This document shows positions 34,401-42,965 of a stretch of 64,000 bases of DNA, piece after piece. The translations under genes and the position numbers were made by a program. Source of the DNA: Streptomyces xinghaiensis S187. Its GTDB lineage: Bacteria; Actinomycetota; Actinomycetes; Streptomycetales; Streptomycetaceae. Within the stretch, counting starts at the first letter, position 1. Every line of letters begins with the position of its first letter. The notes under the pieces are model-generated. The model was not told the DNA's origin, ran no database searches, and saw nothing but the letters and a program-made list of their open reading frames with translations. The stretch is taken from positions 1,550,001 through 1,614,000 of the forward strand of contig NZ_CP023202.1 in the NCBI RefSeq assembly GCF_000220705.2. The letters run 5' to 3'.

Positions 34401-35283
34401 CGGCGTCCCGGCGCGGCCGGGCCGCTTCCGGCGGTGCGGTGCCGTGGGCGAGCAGAGCGAGGGCTTCCGCGGAGGGGGAGCCGGGGGCGGCCGTGGCCAC
34501 CACCAGGGACGGACCGTTGCCCTGCGGGCTCTGCAGTGTCTGCTGGGTGACGGTCAGTGCCCCGACGAGGGGGTGGCGCATCTCGAAGTCGGCGGCATCG
34601 CAGATACGGACCCGGTGATCGGCCCACATCGTGGCGAACTCCGGGCTGCGCATGGTCAGTTCGCCGATGAGCCCGGTCAGGAGGGGATCGTCCGGGTACC
34701 GGCCGGCTGTCAGGCGCAGATGGCCGACCACGGCCCTGGCCTTGGCGGGCCAGTCGGCGTACAGCTCGCGGGTGTGCGCGTCGAGGAACACCAGCCTGGC
34801 CATGTTCGGCCGCCGGGCCGGTCTGTCGGGGCTGTCCGGATCGAGATGCCCGGCGAACAGCGCGTGCCCTTGGCCGTTCCAGGCCAGGACATCGCTGCGA
34901 CGGCCCAGGACGATGGCGGGTGTGCCCTCGATGGCTGCCAGCAGGGCCTTGGTCGCCGGGGTGATGCGCTCGGCCCGCGGCCGGGCCGCCGCTCTGCTGC
35001 GTTTCGGTGCGCGGGCGAGGTCGTGCAGATGGGCACGCTCCGATTCGTCCAGGCGCAGGGCGCCCGCTATGGCGTCGAGCACCTCGCGCGAGGCGTTCCG
35101 TGACTGGCCCTGCTCCAGGCGGGCGTAGTAGGGCGCGCTGATGCCCGCGAGCATCGCCAGTTCCTCGCGCCGCAGCCCCGGCACCCGGCGCCGCTCGCCG
35201 TACGTCTGCAACCCGACGTCGTCGGGGCGCAGTTGGCTTCGGCGTGCCTGGAGGAACTCGGCGAGGTGCCCGTGCTTGTTCAT
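34384..35283 (-). CDS. Xre-family regulator with MmyB-type ligand domain
   Basis: 299 residues. HTH (~8-70): LAEFLQARRSQLRPDDVGL...RRVPGLRREELAMLAGISAPYYARLEQGQSRNASREVLDAIAGAL. The second half is the MmyB-like PAS-fold ligand domain: TPAIVLGRRSDVLAWNGQGHALF, then RPNMARLVFLDAHTRELYADW, FATMWADHRVR and HPLVGALTVTQQTLQ. These regulators bind small fatty-acid-like ligands. It lies upstream of the MBL/esterase operon on the same strand and may control it; no operator seen. ATG 35283 begins the conserved N-terminus. Confidence 0.92.
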   Translation of the reverse strand: MNKHGHLAEFLQARRSQLRPDDVGLQTYGERRRVPGLRREELAMLAGISAPYYARLEQGQSRNASREVLDAIAGALRLDESERAHLHDLARAPKRSRAAARPRAERITPATKALLAAIEGTPAIVLGRRSDVLAWNGQGHALFAGHLDPDSPDRPARRPNMARLVFLDAHTRELYADWPAKARAVVGHLRLTAGRYPDDPLLTGLIGELTMRSPEFATMWADHRVRICDAADFEMRHPLVGALTVTQQTLQSPQGNGPSLVVATAAPGSPSAEALALLAHGTAPPEAARPRRDAEPRTA

Positions 35284-35544
35284 GCTGCCGAGTATGCGCA
35301 CCGCCGCCGGGATGTGCCTCACCCTGCCGGGGTGGGGATCGGCGGGGTCCGGTCGCGCCCCCATACGCGCCCTCCGGGCTGTTGCCGGGTTGGAGCCGGT
35401 TCGGCGTCGGCATGGTGAAACCCCGTCTTGATAGCGTCACTTGACGGGCAGGGGCACGACAAACGAGCCAACGGGGGCGATGTGGCGCGGGCCGGAACGG
35501 TGCGGTGGATGTCGTGAACGGCGGCGGTTGTCGCCCTGTCCCTG

Positions 35545-36540
35545 GTGGCGTCCTGGATCTGGTGGCGCGAGAGCGGAACGGCGGCCCGCTGGCGTTTCGA
35601 GAAGGCGATGAAGACGTACTGCGGCGGCCTTCTCGCCCATGAGCGGAGCGAGCTGTACGACGGGTTGTGGCACGAGACCGACCTGCGGTTGGACCAACGG
35701 TACGGGCCTGAAGCGCACCGTTGCATGCTCGGGCTCACGGACGTGACGGTCGTCCGCGTGACCCGGGACGACCTCCGCACCCTGAACCTGGACGGAGTGC
35801 TGCTGCCGTTGAAGGGCGATCGGCTGCCGGTTCCCCTGCCGGGCGGCTGGCGGGGAGTGACCAACGGGCATTCGATCCGGGTCGTGTCCGACTGCCGGGG
35901 TGGCGATGCGGCAGTCGCCGTCACGATCTCCCCGTATTTTTCCGGTGGCCATCGTGAACGGCCCGAGGACGGCTGGTTCGGTATGGACGAGGAGTGGGTG
36001 CGGTTCGCCACCGCCACCGTCGTCAAGGCCGCCGACCGCTGGAACTGCGCTGTCGAGAAGGGCACACGGGTCACGAGACTCCCGGCCCCGGCGGGTCCAC
36101 GGGACACCGGACGGGCCGAAGGCACGTGCGCCGGTCTGCCGTTCGCCCGCGACAAGCGGTTCGACACGGTGACGGAGACGCCAACGAGCGCGTCGGCGGT
36201 CAGTGAGCGCTGCGAAGTCAGCGGCGAGTTGGGTCCCTTCAACACCCCGTACGTCCTGGCAGCCGACTTCGGCCCCTTCGCGGAACGCGCGCGGCGCAAG
36301 CAGGAGGCGTACGGAGAGGCAGGGCGGTCGGAGTACTCGATGTGGGCGACCGCCCACTGCCCCGGTGATCCGGCTCGCGCTCACTTCTCCGTGTCCATCC
36401 CTCCGGAAGCGAGCGTGGAGTACCACATGGACAAGGAGAACGAACCCCGCGAGGAGACCTTCGGCCTGCCGGCACTCACCGAGTTCGCCAAGCGGTCGGC
36501 GGACCGGCACGGCTGCACGGATCTGCGACTCCCCCGGTAG
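35545..36540 (+). CDS. Orphan CxG-type extracellular protein, start damaged
   Basis: Up to 331 residues. Outside-type domain: KTYCGGLLAHERSELYDGLWHETDL...HRCMLGL, then EGTCAGLPFARDK, SERCEVSGELGPFNTPYVLAADF, ATAHCPGDPARAHFSVSIP and HGCTDLRLPR. The CGG...C opening and cysteine pattern resemble the third genes of modules A (26939) and B (41566). Upstream in frame, TAAVVALSLVASWIWW looks like its membrane anchor, but a TGA at 35515 separates this from any upstream start. From GTG 35545 only half the anchor would be made. Possibly decaying. Confidence 0.6.
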   Translation: MASWIWWRESGTAARWRFEKAMKTYCGGLLAHERSELYDGLWHETDLRLDQRYGPEAHRCMLGLTDVTVVRVTRDDLRTLNLDGVLLPLKGDRLPVPLPGGWRGVTNGHSIRVVSDCRGGDAAVAVTISPYFSGGHRERPEDGWFGMDEEWVRFATATVVKAADRWNCAVEKGTRVTRLPAPAGPRDTGRAEGTCAGLPFARDKRFDTVTETPTSASAVSERCEVSGELGPFNTPYVLAADFGPFAERARRKQEAYGEAGRSEYSMWATAHCPGDPARAHFSVSIPPEASVEYHMDKENEPREETFGLPALTEFAKRSADRHGCTDLRLPR

Positions 36541-37036
36541 CGGCTCCGGAGGATTACGTTTCCGAAACGGTGTGCCCCCCGCCCTTCGGCCGTGCTCGTT
36601 CGCAGTCCTTCCCTGCGTGCGGACGCCGGGGCTTGGAGTGCCGACGGTCCCGGGGTAGCGAGCGCAGAGCGCTCAAGGATGGGTTGACGGTCGGGAGTTG
36701 GGTCGTTACCGTGCCAGCGATCCGGAATCTCGCGCGCTGTTCGCAATATCGAACCGTCGACGCCGTCCGGCAGTCGGCCCCGCGTTTCCCGGTACTTCGC
36801 AAGGCAGACCGAGGCAACATCTGCGTCCAACCACCGCCATGAAGACACATTCCCTGACCACGGCACCACGGGAGCGCTCCCAAGACGGGTGCGGCGCAAG
36901 ACAGAGAAAGCCACTCGGGGCAATACCGTCACACACCCCCGCCCCCCGCCATAACAGGGGTGAGGAGTTTCGGGGAATGACGTCGACCGCACCGGACCCG
37001 AACGGCACAGACCAATACATCGGTTCAGGAGGAATC
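36541..37036. other. Upstream region of xylanase gene, CebR-type box
   Basis: About 500 bases without a supported gene. Contains the CebR-type box at 36869-36882 and a perfect-looking AGGAGGAATC ribosome site at its end. Confidence 0.5.
36869..36882. promoter_or_regulatory. CebR-type operator before GH30 gene
   Basis: CGGGAGCGCTCCCA, 13 of 14 positions of the CebR palindrome TGGGAGCGCTCCCA; the outer base is C instead of T. 155 bases upstream of the GH30 start. Suggests induction by cello-oligosaccharides released from plant material. Confidence 0.65.
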
Positions 37037-38356
37037 ATGACGTTACGCCGGGATGAGTCCACGGCCAGCGGGCCGGAATCTCCGAGCCGGAGGTCTGTTC
37101 TGGCGGCGATGGGCGCCCTTCCGCTCCTCGCGGTGGCCCCGCCGGCCGCGGGAGCGTCCAAAACACCGGCCGCAGCGACCGCGCCGGCCGCTGACGTGAT
37201 CGTCGACCCCTCCGCGGCACGGCAGACGATCCGGGGCTTCGGCGGCATAAACCACACGGTCTGGATCAGCGACCTGACACCCGCCCAGCGGGACACGGCG
37301 TTCGGCAACGGCGAGGGACAGCTGGGGTTCTCCGTGCTGAGAATCCCCGTCCACGAGAACCGGGCCGACTGGAGCCGCGAGGTGGCGACGGCGAGGCGCG
37401 CGGCCGAGCACGGGGCGACCGTCATCGCGTCGCCGTGGAATCCCCCCGCGCACATGACCGAGACCTTCGTCCGCGGCAACCAGACCAACGCGAGGCGGCT
37501 CCGCCATGACATGTACGGCGCCTATGCGCAGCACCTGAACGACTTCTCCGGATTCATGGCGGAGAACGGGGTGAACCTGTATGCGATATCGGTGCAGAAC
37601 GAGCCCGATTACGCCCAGGACTGGACGTGGTGGACCCCGAACGAGATGATCCGGTTCCTCCGGGAGAACGCCGGCTCGCTCGGCACCAAGGTCATCGCCC
37701 CGGAGTCGTTCCAGTATGTGAAGAGCTTCTCGGACCCGATCCTCAACGACTCCCAGGCACTCGCCAACCTGGACATTCTCGGGGCTCACCTCTACGGAAC
37801 ACCGCCCCAGAACTTCCCCTATCCCCTCTTCAGGGAGAGGGGCGCCGGCAAGGAACTGTGGATGACCGAGGTCTACCACCCCAACAGCAGCGATTCGGCG
37901 GACCTCTGGCCCCAGGCGCTCGACGTGGGAGAACACGTCCACCGGGCCCTGGTGGACGCCGAGTTCCAGGCGTACGTGTGGTGGTACATCCGGCGCAGCT
38001 ACGGCCCCATGAGGGAGGACGGCCGCATCAGCAAGCGCGGTGCCTGCATGGCGCACTTCTCGAAATTCGTCCGACCGGGGTATGTGCGGATCAATACGGC
38101 CGCGAACCCCCAGCCGAACGTCTACACGTCCGCGTACACGGGCGGTGGCTCCAAGGTGGTCATCGTCGCCGTCAACAAGGCGGCCTCGCAGGTGAGTCAG
38201 ACGTTCACCCTGGCGAACACCACCGCGTCCAGCGTGTCGTCCTGGCTGACGGACGCCGGCAGGACCCTCGCCCCGCAGGGCGGGACCACCATGTCGAACC
38301 GCTCCTTCACGGGCACGCTCCCCGCTCGAAGCGTGACGACCTTCGTGGCCGGGTGA
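37037..38356 (+). CDS. Secreted GH30 glucuronoxylanase
   Basis: 439 residues. Twin-arginine-like leader (PSRRSVLAAMGALPLLAVAPPAAGA, ~17-40). Catalytic domain DVIVDPSARQTIRGFGGINH onward, acid/base Glu189 (ISVQNEPDY), nucleophile Glu278 (LWMTEVYHP), and the GH30_8 signature WWYIRRSYGPMREDG with Arg residues that bind the glucuronate side chain. It is followed by the C-terminal beta-sandwich (NVYTSAYTGGGSKVVIVAVN). Cuts glucuronoxylan beside methylglucuronic acid branches. No separate carbohydrate-binding module. CAGGAGGAATC before ATG 37037. Confidence 0.93.
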   Translation: MTLRRDESTASGPESPSRRSVLAAMGALPLLAVAPPAAGASKTPAAATAPAADVIVDPSAARQTIRGFGGINHTVWISDLTPAQRDTAFGNGEGQLGFSVLRIPVHENRADWSREVATARRAAEHGATVIASPWNPPAHMTETFVRGNQTNARRLRHDMYGAYAQHLNDFSGFMAENGVNLYAISVQNEPDYAQDWTWWTPNEMIRFLRENAGSLGTKVIAPESFQYVKSFSDPILNDSQALANLDILGAHLYGTPPQNFPYPLFRERGAGKELWMTEVYHPNSSDSADLWPQALDVGEHVHRALVDAEFQAYVWWYIRRSYGPMREDGRISKRGACMAHFSKFVRPGYVRINTAANPQPNVYTSAYTGGGSKVVIVAVNKAASQVSQTFTLANTTASSVSSWLTDAGRTLAPQGGTTMSNRSFTGTLPARSVTTFVAG

Positions 38357-38369
38357 AGGAAACCTCAGC

Positions 38370-38468
38370 CGCCCGGGGCTGCCCGGCAACACGGTCTTCC
38401 TGGACGGCGAGTTGACCTCGCGGGAACTGGCCGATGCGGTGCTGACCCGTATCGGCCCAGGACGCTGA
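38370..38468 (+). pseudogene. C-terminal fragment of AAA nucleotide-kinase-like gene
   Basis: Reads GLPGNTVFLDGELTSRELADAVLTRIGPGR then TGA. It matches the C-terminus of the intact kinase-like protein at 42307 (LPDNTVFLDGELPPRELAGQALTHIG...). No 5' part is present. It sits right after the GH30 stop and is a relic of a second copy. Confidence 0.7.
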
Positions 38469-38724
38469 GGGCCCGCCCGTTGCGGATGGCGTTGGCGGCA
38501 ACCAAGGCTTGCGAGTGAACCGGGCTCCCCATGACGCAGTCCGCAGGACCGGCCCATGTGTGCCGGCGCCTATGCGAGTTGCGGCGCAGAGTACTGCTGC
38601 GGCGGGCGGGAGTTGACACTGCAGCACTCGACGGCGGTGTGTGCGTCTCCGATACGGTGGGCGGTCAGCAGGTCCGAGGCCGCCGCGTTCACCGGACAGG
38701 ACGGCCGGCGAGTACGGGGGAGTC

Positions 38725-39150
38725 ATGTCGTTCGACGAGGAATGGGCTGAGCTTCGCGCGGCGGCGGCGGAGCGGAGCGCCATGCGGATCAACAGCGTTC
38801 CGGACGAGGGCAGCGGGGGCGGAGCGCCCGATCTGGTGGTCACCCGGGCCGACCTCAACCGTATCGGGGAGGATGCCCACGAGCTGCGCGGGCGGCTTTC
38901 CAAGCAGGGCGACCACGCCCGGCCCTCCACCTTCGACGCGGCCATCGCGCTGACCAATGGCGAGTTCGTCAGCGGTTCCGCGCTGCTCAAGGTGCACGAC
39001 CGCTGGAGCATTCATCTGAAGACGTTGCTCGACGCCTGTGGGCAGATCGCGAACCACCTGGACTTCACGAAGGCCGTCCATTCCAAGGACGATGTGAGGG
39101 TCGAGGGTGCCATGGCCCCGGTCTCCAAGCTCACGGAATATCTGAAGTAG
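38725..39150 (+). CDS. Small WXG100-like partner, first gene of module B
   Basis: 141 residues: MSFDEEWAELRAAAAERSAMRINSVPDEGSGGGAPDLVVTRADL, a short flexible Gly segment, then helices DLNRIGEDAHELRGRLSK and SGSALLKVHDRWSIHLKTLLDACGQIANHLDFTKAVHSKDD. Counterpart of the 30401 gene. AGTACGGGGGAGTC precedes the ATG. The large DUF6571-type gene follows 19 bases later. Confidence 0.7.
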   Translation: MSFDEEWAELRAAAAERSAMRINSVPDEGSGGGAPDLVVTRADLNRIGEDAHELRGRLSKQGDHARPSTFDAAIALTNGEFVSGSALLKVHDRWSIHLKTLLDACGQIANHLDFTKAVHSKDDVRVEGAMAPVSKLTEYLK

Positions 39151-39169
39151 CGGCCGGGGGAGCAACGGG

Positions 39170-41515
39170 ATGCTGAAGTACGAGGACGTCGTCCACGCAC
39201 CGGTGGGGAAGCTGAAGGCCGCGGTCGACGCCTGGGCCAAGATGGCGGGCGATCTGGACCGGCTGGCGGACGACGCAGCGGACGGTATGAAGGCCAAGGC
39301 CGACAAGGCCGTGTGGGAGGGCGTCAACGCGGGCGTCACCAAGGCGTTCGTCGCCAAGACGGCCAAGGAGTTCAAGGACGCCGCCGCCGAGGCCAAGGGC
39401 GTGAAGCTGATCCTCGAGGAAGCTCACGCGGCCATCAAGAAGGCCAAGGACGACCTGACGAACATCAGGGACCACGAAGGGCCGGCGGCCGACGTCCACG
39501 TGGACGAGAAGGGCAAGGTCACCGCGCGGCGCCCGGTGGCCGACCTGCCCCCGGAGCACCGCAACAACAATCCCGACTACCCCCTGCTCGTGCAGCAGGA
39601 GAAGAAGAACGTCGCCGCCTGGCAGGCGAAGATCGACCGCATCGTCGAGAAATGCAACGAGACCGACGTGTCCTTCAAGAACTCCCTGGAGGCCAACGTC
39701 GCCGACCGCAAGGACTTCAGCGCCCCGACGTACACGAAGATGGACCAGGAGGAGGCCGCACGGGCCGTCAACCTGGCCGCCAAGGGACGCGACATCACGC
39801 ACGCCGAACTCCAGGAGCTCAACGAGCTGCTGAAGGACAACGCCGGGTCGGTGGAGTTCTCGAAGACCTTCTACGAGAAGCTCGGCCCCGAGAAGGCCCT
39901 CGCCTTCTTCGGCCAGCTCTCCACGGACACCTACGAGTACGGCAAGGTCGACAAGGAGCGGCTCGCCGACGTCCAGGAGCTCCAGCGGAACCTGGGGCTG
40001 AACCTGGCCAACGCCTCCCAGGACAAGGCCTTCACCGCCGAGTGGGGCCCGGAGCTGCGCAAGCTCGGCACGGAACGCATTCCCCTGGCCAAGTACGACA
40101 GCAACGGGCCGTTCGGATACCAGTTGCTGGGCGGCATCATGCGGTACGGGAACTACGACGCGAAGTTCCTCAACCCGATCGCCGAACACGTGGCGCAGCT
40201 CCACCAGAAGGACCCGTATCTGTTCGCCGACACCAAGATGGTGAACAGCCCCTACAAGAACCCGTTCAACCCCTCGGGGGTCAACGGCGCGGGCTACGAC
40301 CCGGCGACGGCCATGCTGGAGGCTCTCGGCAACAGCCCGGACGCGGCGAAGCGCTTCTTCACCGACCCGCCGACCGCGTACAACGAAGACGGCACGGTCA
40401 ACCAGGGCGCGACGGCCGACCTCGGAAAGGCCGACGGCGAGCCGGTCGACAACTATCTCGACTTCTTCGGCACGGAGGAGTGGGAAAGCTTCGGCGACGT
40501 CAACTCGCTCGACCAGAAGGAGCTCGAGGGCTCGCTCAACCACATGCCGGACGCCCTCGGCAAGGCCCTGGAGGCCGCGACTCTCGGCTATCCGGCCGGG
40601 CATCCGGACGGGAGCGTGACCCGGGACGCGGACAACGCCGCGGTCATGCAGCAGGTCATGGAGAAGTACGGATCGGACCCGGGCCTGCTCAAGAAACAGG
40701 AAGCCATGGCCGACAGCCTGGGAACCATGGGCGCCGGATACATCGACGACATCAACTGGGCCCTGGACAAGAACGACCAGAACAGTGTCTTCGCGCCGGG
40801 CAGGAACCCGGAAGGGCGCCTCGACTTCTCGGACACCGACGACGGGAACGGGCGCAGCGTCGCCCGGAGCTTCCTCAGCACCCTCGGCCAGTATCCGGAC
40901 GCCTACGCGACGCTCTCGACCGCGGAGCAGGTCTACACCCGCAGCGTGCTGGAGACGCAGGTCGGCCCGGGCGGGATCGACGAGGGCGCGGCGCGGTCGA
41001 CCGTGCACGTGGGCGCCGAGGTGCAGGGCATGCTCGACCAGTCACGCGCCGACCAGGTCGAGGCCACGAACCTCAAGACGCACGAGGAGTACGAGAAGGC
41101 GGTCGCCAAGCGCGCCGGCTGGGTCGAGTTCGGGGCAACGGCGGCTGTGGCGGCAGGCGTCGCCTTCCTGCCCGCGACCGCAGCCGTGGGCACGGCGGCG
41201 GTCCTCATCCCGCTGGCGACGGACACCGCGAGCGGTGCCCTGGAACAGGGCATCAGCCAGGTGGTCGGCGACGTCTCCGACAACTCGGTGGACGAGCACA
41301 AGGAGAAGGTGGAGGAGCTCACCCGGATCGAGAAGCGCAAGATCTACTCCGCGGGTGAGAGCATGGCCGAAGCCCCGATGGAGGGCTTCCTTCGGAGCAT
41401 CGACGTGGAGCCCGACAAGGTACTCATCCAGGACCTCAAGGAATCGATGAGGCTCGGCTACTCGACGGGCAACGAACGCGAGGACCAGCAAGGCAACGAC
41501 CCGGAGACGGACTGA
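39170..41515 (+). CDS. Large DUF6571-type protein, module B (intact)
   Basis: 781 residues. N-terminal WXG-like helical hairpin with a WEG turn (AVDAWAKMAGDLDRLADDAADGMKAKADKAVWEGVNAG), then NPDYPLLVQQEKKNVAAWQAKIDRIVEKCNETDVSF, shared with module A's DPDYRQSF...WQDRIDNAV. After that come KLGPEKALAFFGQLSTDTYEYG and a long soluble region. Near the C-terminus a hydrophobic hairpin (EFGATAAVAAGVAFLPATAAVGTAAVLIPLATD) is followed by a charged tail. No signal peptide. I recall the family as DUF6571; such proteins may be exported through the actinobacterial type VII-like pathway, an inference from the WXG layout. Confidence 0.78.
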   Translation: MLKYEDVVHAPVGKLKAAVDAWAKMAGDLDRLADDAADGMKAKADKAVWEGVNAGVTKAFVAKTAKEFKDAAAEAKGVKLILEEAHAAIKKAKDDLTNIRDHEGPAADVHVDEKGKVTARRPVADLPPEHRNNNPDYPLLVQQEKKNVAAWQAKIDRIVEKCNETDVSFKNSLEANVADRKDFSAPTYTKMDQEEAARAVNLAAKGRDITHAELQELNELLKDNAGSVEFSKTFYEKLGPEKALAFFGQLSTDTYEYGKVDKERLADVQELQRNLGLNLANASQDKAFTAEWGPELRKLGTERIPLAKYDSNGPFGYQLLGGIMRYGNYDAKFLNPIAEHVAQLHQKDPYLFADTKMVNSPYKNPFNPSGVNGAGYDPATAMLEALGNSPDAAKRFFTDPPTAYNEDGTVNQGATADLGKADGEPVDNYLDFFGTEEWESFGDVNSLDQKELEGSLNHMPDALGKALEAATLGYPAGHPDGSVTRDADNAAVMQQVMEKYGSDPGLLKKQEAMADSLGTMGAGYIDDINWALDKNDQNSVFAPGRNPEGRLDFSDTDDGNGRSVARSFLSTLGQYPDAYATLSTAEQVYTRSVLETQVGPGGIDEGAARSTVHVGAEVQGMLDQSRADQVEATNLKTHEEYEKAVAKRAGWVEFGATAAVAAGVAFLPATAAVGTAAVLIPLATDTASGALEQGISQVVGDVSDNSVDEHKEKVEELTRIEKRKIYSAGESMAEAPMEGFLRSIDVEPDKVLIQDLKESMRLGYSTGNEREDQQGNDPETD

Positions 41516-41565
41516 GTCCGGGGACGGGCCGAGGCGGGGGCGGACGATGCCGACGACGCAGAAGG

Positions 41566-42267
41566 ATGTTGATGGTGACCGTGACCAGTCGTCGAGGGAC
41601 GCGAGGGCTCCTCTGTGCGGCCGTGGCCGGCTCCCTGGCACTCACCGTGGCGGGCTGCAGCGGAGGGGACGACGGGAGCGGCGGGAAGGAGCCCGACACC
41701 TCCGTGGCGGCCGAACGCCTCTGCGGCGGCAAGGCCGTGTCCACGGAGGCGGGTGAATCTCTCCAAGTGATCATGGGCTCGGCACGGTTCGAGCCATCCG
41801 ACGAGAAGACCACGGTCGCGGCCGCCGCGCGTGAGCTGGGCCGCACGGACAATTCCTCCGTGCGCGGGATCGGGGACATCTGCTGGATCTACCCGCCCAC
41901 CGACGCTCCGTTCAAGGAACTGCGGGTCAGCTGGCACCTGACCGGCAGTGCGCCGGAGGACATCTCCGCCGGGAGGTTCACCCTGCTGCCGATGGGCGAA
42001 CAGGCCGGCACCGCACCGGACGTCGCGTTCGTCACCTTCGCCTGCCACGACGGGCATGAACTGACCGGCCCCATGCGCCGGCACATCACCATCACCGTCG
42101 AGCCCGGAGGCAAGCCCGTCGAGCCCGAGGGCGACGCGGAGGAACTGCAGGCGCTGAAGGACGCCTACGCCACCGTCGCCCACTCCTTCTCCCTGGCCAT
42201 GGCGAAGGAACTGGGCTGCGAGGACAACGGCGGGCTGAAGGCCAAGCCGTCCCTGACTCCGGCGTAG
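41566..42267 (+). CDS. Lipoprotein, third gene of module B
   Basis: 233 residues. Signal peptide with lipobox VAGC (GLLCAAVAGSLALTVAGCSGG). The mature part opens AAERLCGGKAVSTEAGESLQVIMGSARFEPSDEK, sharing the C-G-x opening of the genes at 26939 and 35545. Further cysteines in GDICWIYPP, FACHDG and LGCEDN. It follows the large gene by ~50 bases and is probably co-transcribed. The start could be the ATG at 41566 or 41572. Function unknown. Confidence 0.78.
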   Translation: MLMVTVTSRRGTRGLLCAAVAGSLALTVAGCSGGDDGSGGKEPDTSVAAERLCGGKAVSTEAGESLQVIMGSARFEPSDEKTTVAAAARELGRTDNSSVRGIGDICWIYPPTDAPFKELRVSWHLTGSAPEDISAGRFTLLPMGEQAGTAPDVAFVTFACHDGHELTGPMRRHITITVEPGGKPVEPEGDAEELQALKDAYATVAHSFSLAMAKELGCEDNGGLKAKPSLTPA

Positions 42268-42306
42268 ACGGAACGCGCGGGCCCGGCGATAGGTGGGGGG
42301 ATTGTC

Positions 42307-42852
42307 TTGCTCGTCTGGGTGAACGGTGCGTTCGGCAGCGGGAAGAGCACGTTGGTGGACGAGTTGCGCCGGCGTTGGCCCGAGGCGCTGGTCTACGACC
42401 CGGAGATGGTCGGTTACGTACTGCGGGAGATCGTGGAGGTGCCGACCGGCGACTTCCAGGATCTGCGGCTGTGGCGACGCCAGGTCGCGGACCTGGCGGT
42501 GGGCCTCGTCGAGGAGTACCGCCGCCCCGTTCTGGTGCCCATGACCCTGGTCAACCCGCAGTATGCCGGTGAGATCTTCGGCGTATTGAACGGCGCGGGC
42601 ATCACCGTCCACCACTTCTTCCTCCAGGTTTCCCGCGAGATCCTGGAGAAGCGGATCGACGGCCGGAGTTTCACCCCCCACGATCCCGAGCAGGACGAGC
42701 GCGTCCGGCGCTGGTGCAAGGACAGGATCGGACCGTGCACGGCCGCGGTCGATGTCCTGCCCGACAACACCGTGTTCCTGGACGGCGAACTGCCCCCGCG
42801 GGAGCTGGCCGGCCAAGCGCTGACACATATCGGCGCGGCCCCGGGCCGATAG
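42307..42852 (+). CDS. AAA/P-loop nucleotide kinase-like protein
   Basis: 181 residues. P-loop GAFGSGKST (7-15), then LVDELRRRWPEALVYDPEMVGYVLREIVEVPTGDFQDLRLWRRQVADLAVGLVEEYRRPVLVPMTLV, HHFFLQVSREILEKRIDGRSF and a C-terminal WCKDRIGPCTAAVDVLPDNTVFLDG. This is a common Streptomyces ATP-binding protein with an adenylate-kinase-like fold; substrate not known. Two degraded copies flank it (38370-38468 and 43945-44113). The start is a TTG preceded by GGTGGGGGGATT. Confidence 0.82.
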   Translation: MLVWVNGAFGSGKSTLVDELRRRWPEALVYDPEMVGYVLREIVEVPTGDFQDLRLWRRQVADLAVGLVEEYRRPVLVPMTLVNPQYAGEIFGVLNGAGITVHHFFLQVSREILEKRIDGRSFTPHDPEQDERVRRWCKDRIGPCTAAVDVLPDNTVFLDGELPPRELAGQALTHIGAAPGR

Positions 42853-42965
42853 AACAACGCCACCTCAACGCGGTCCTCCCGGCTGCCGCAGCCGGTGAAA
42901 CCTGCTTCCGCCCAGCCGCGTCAGAGGACCGGGCAGCCTGCCGCTCCGTTCGCCCGGGAGGTCAC

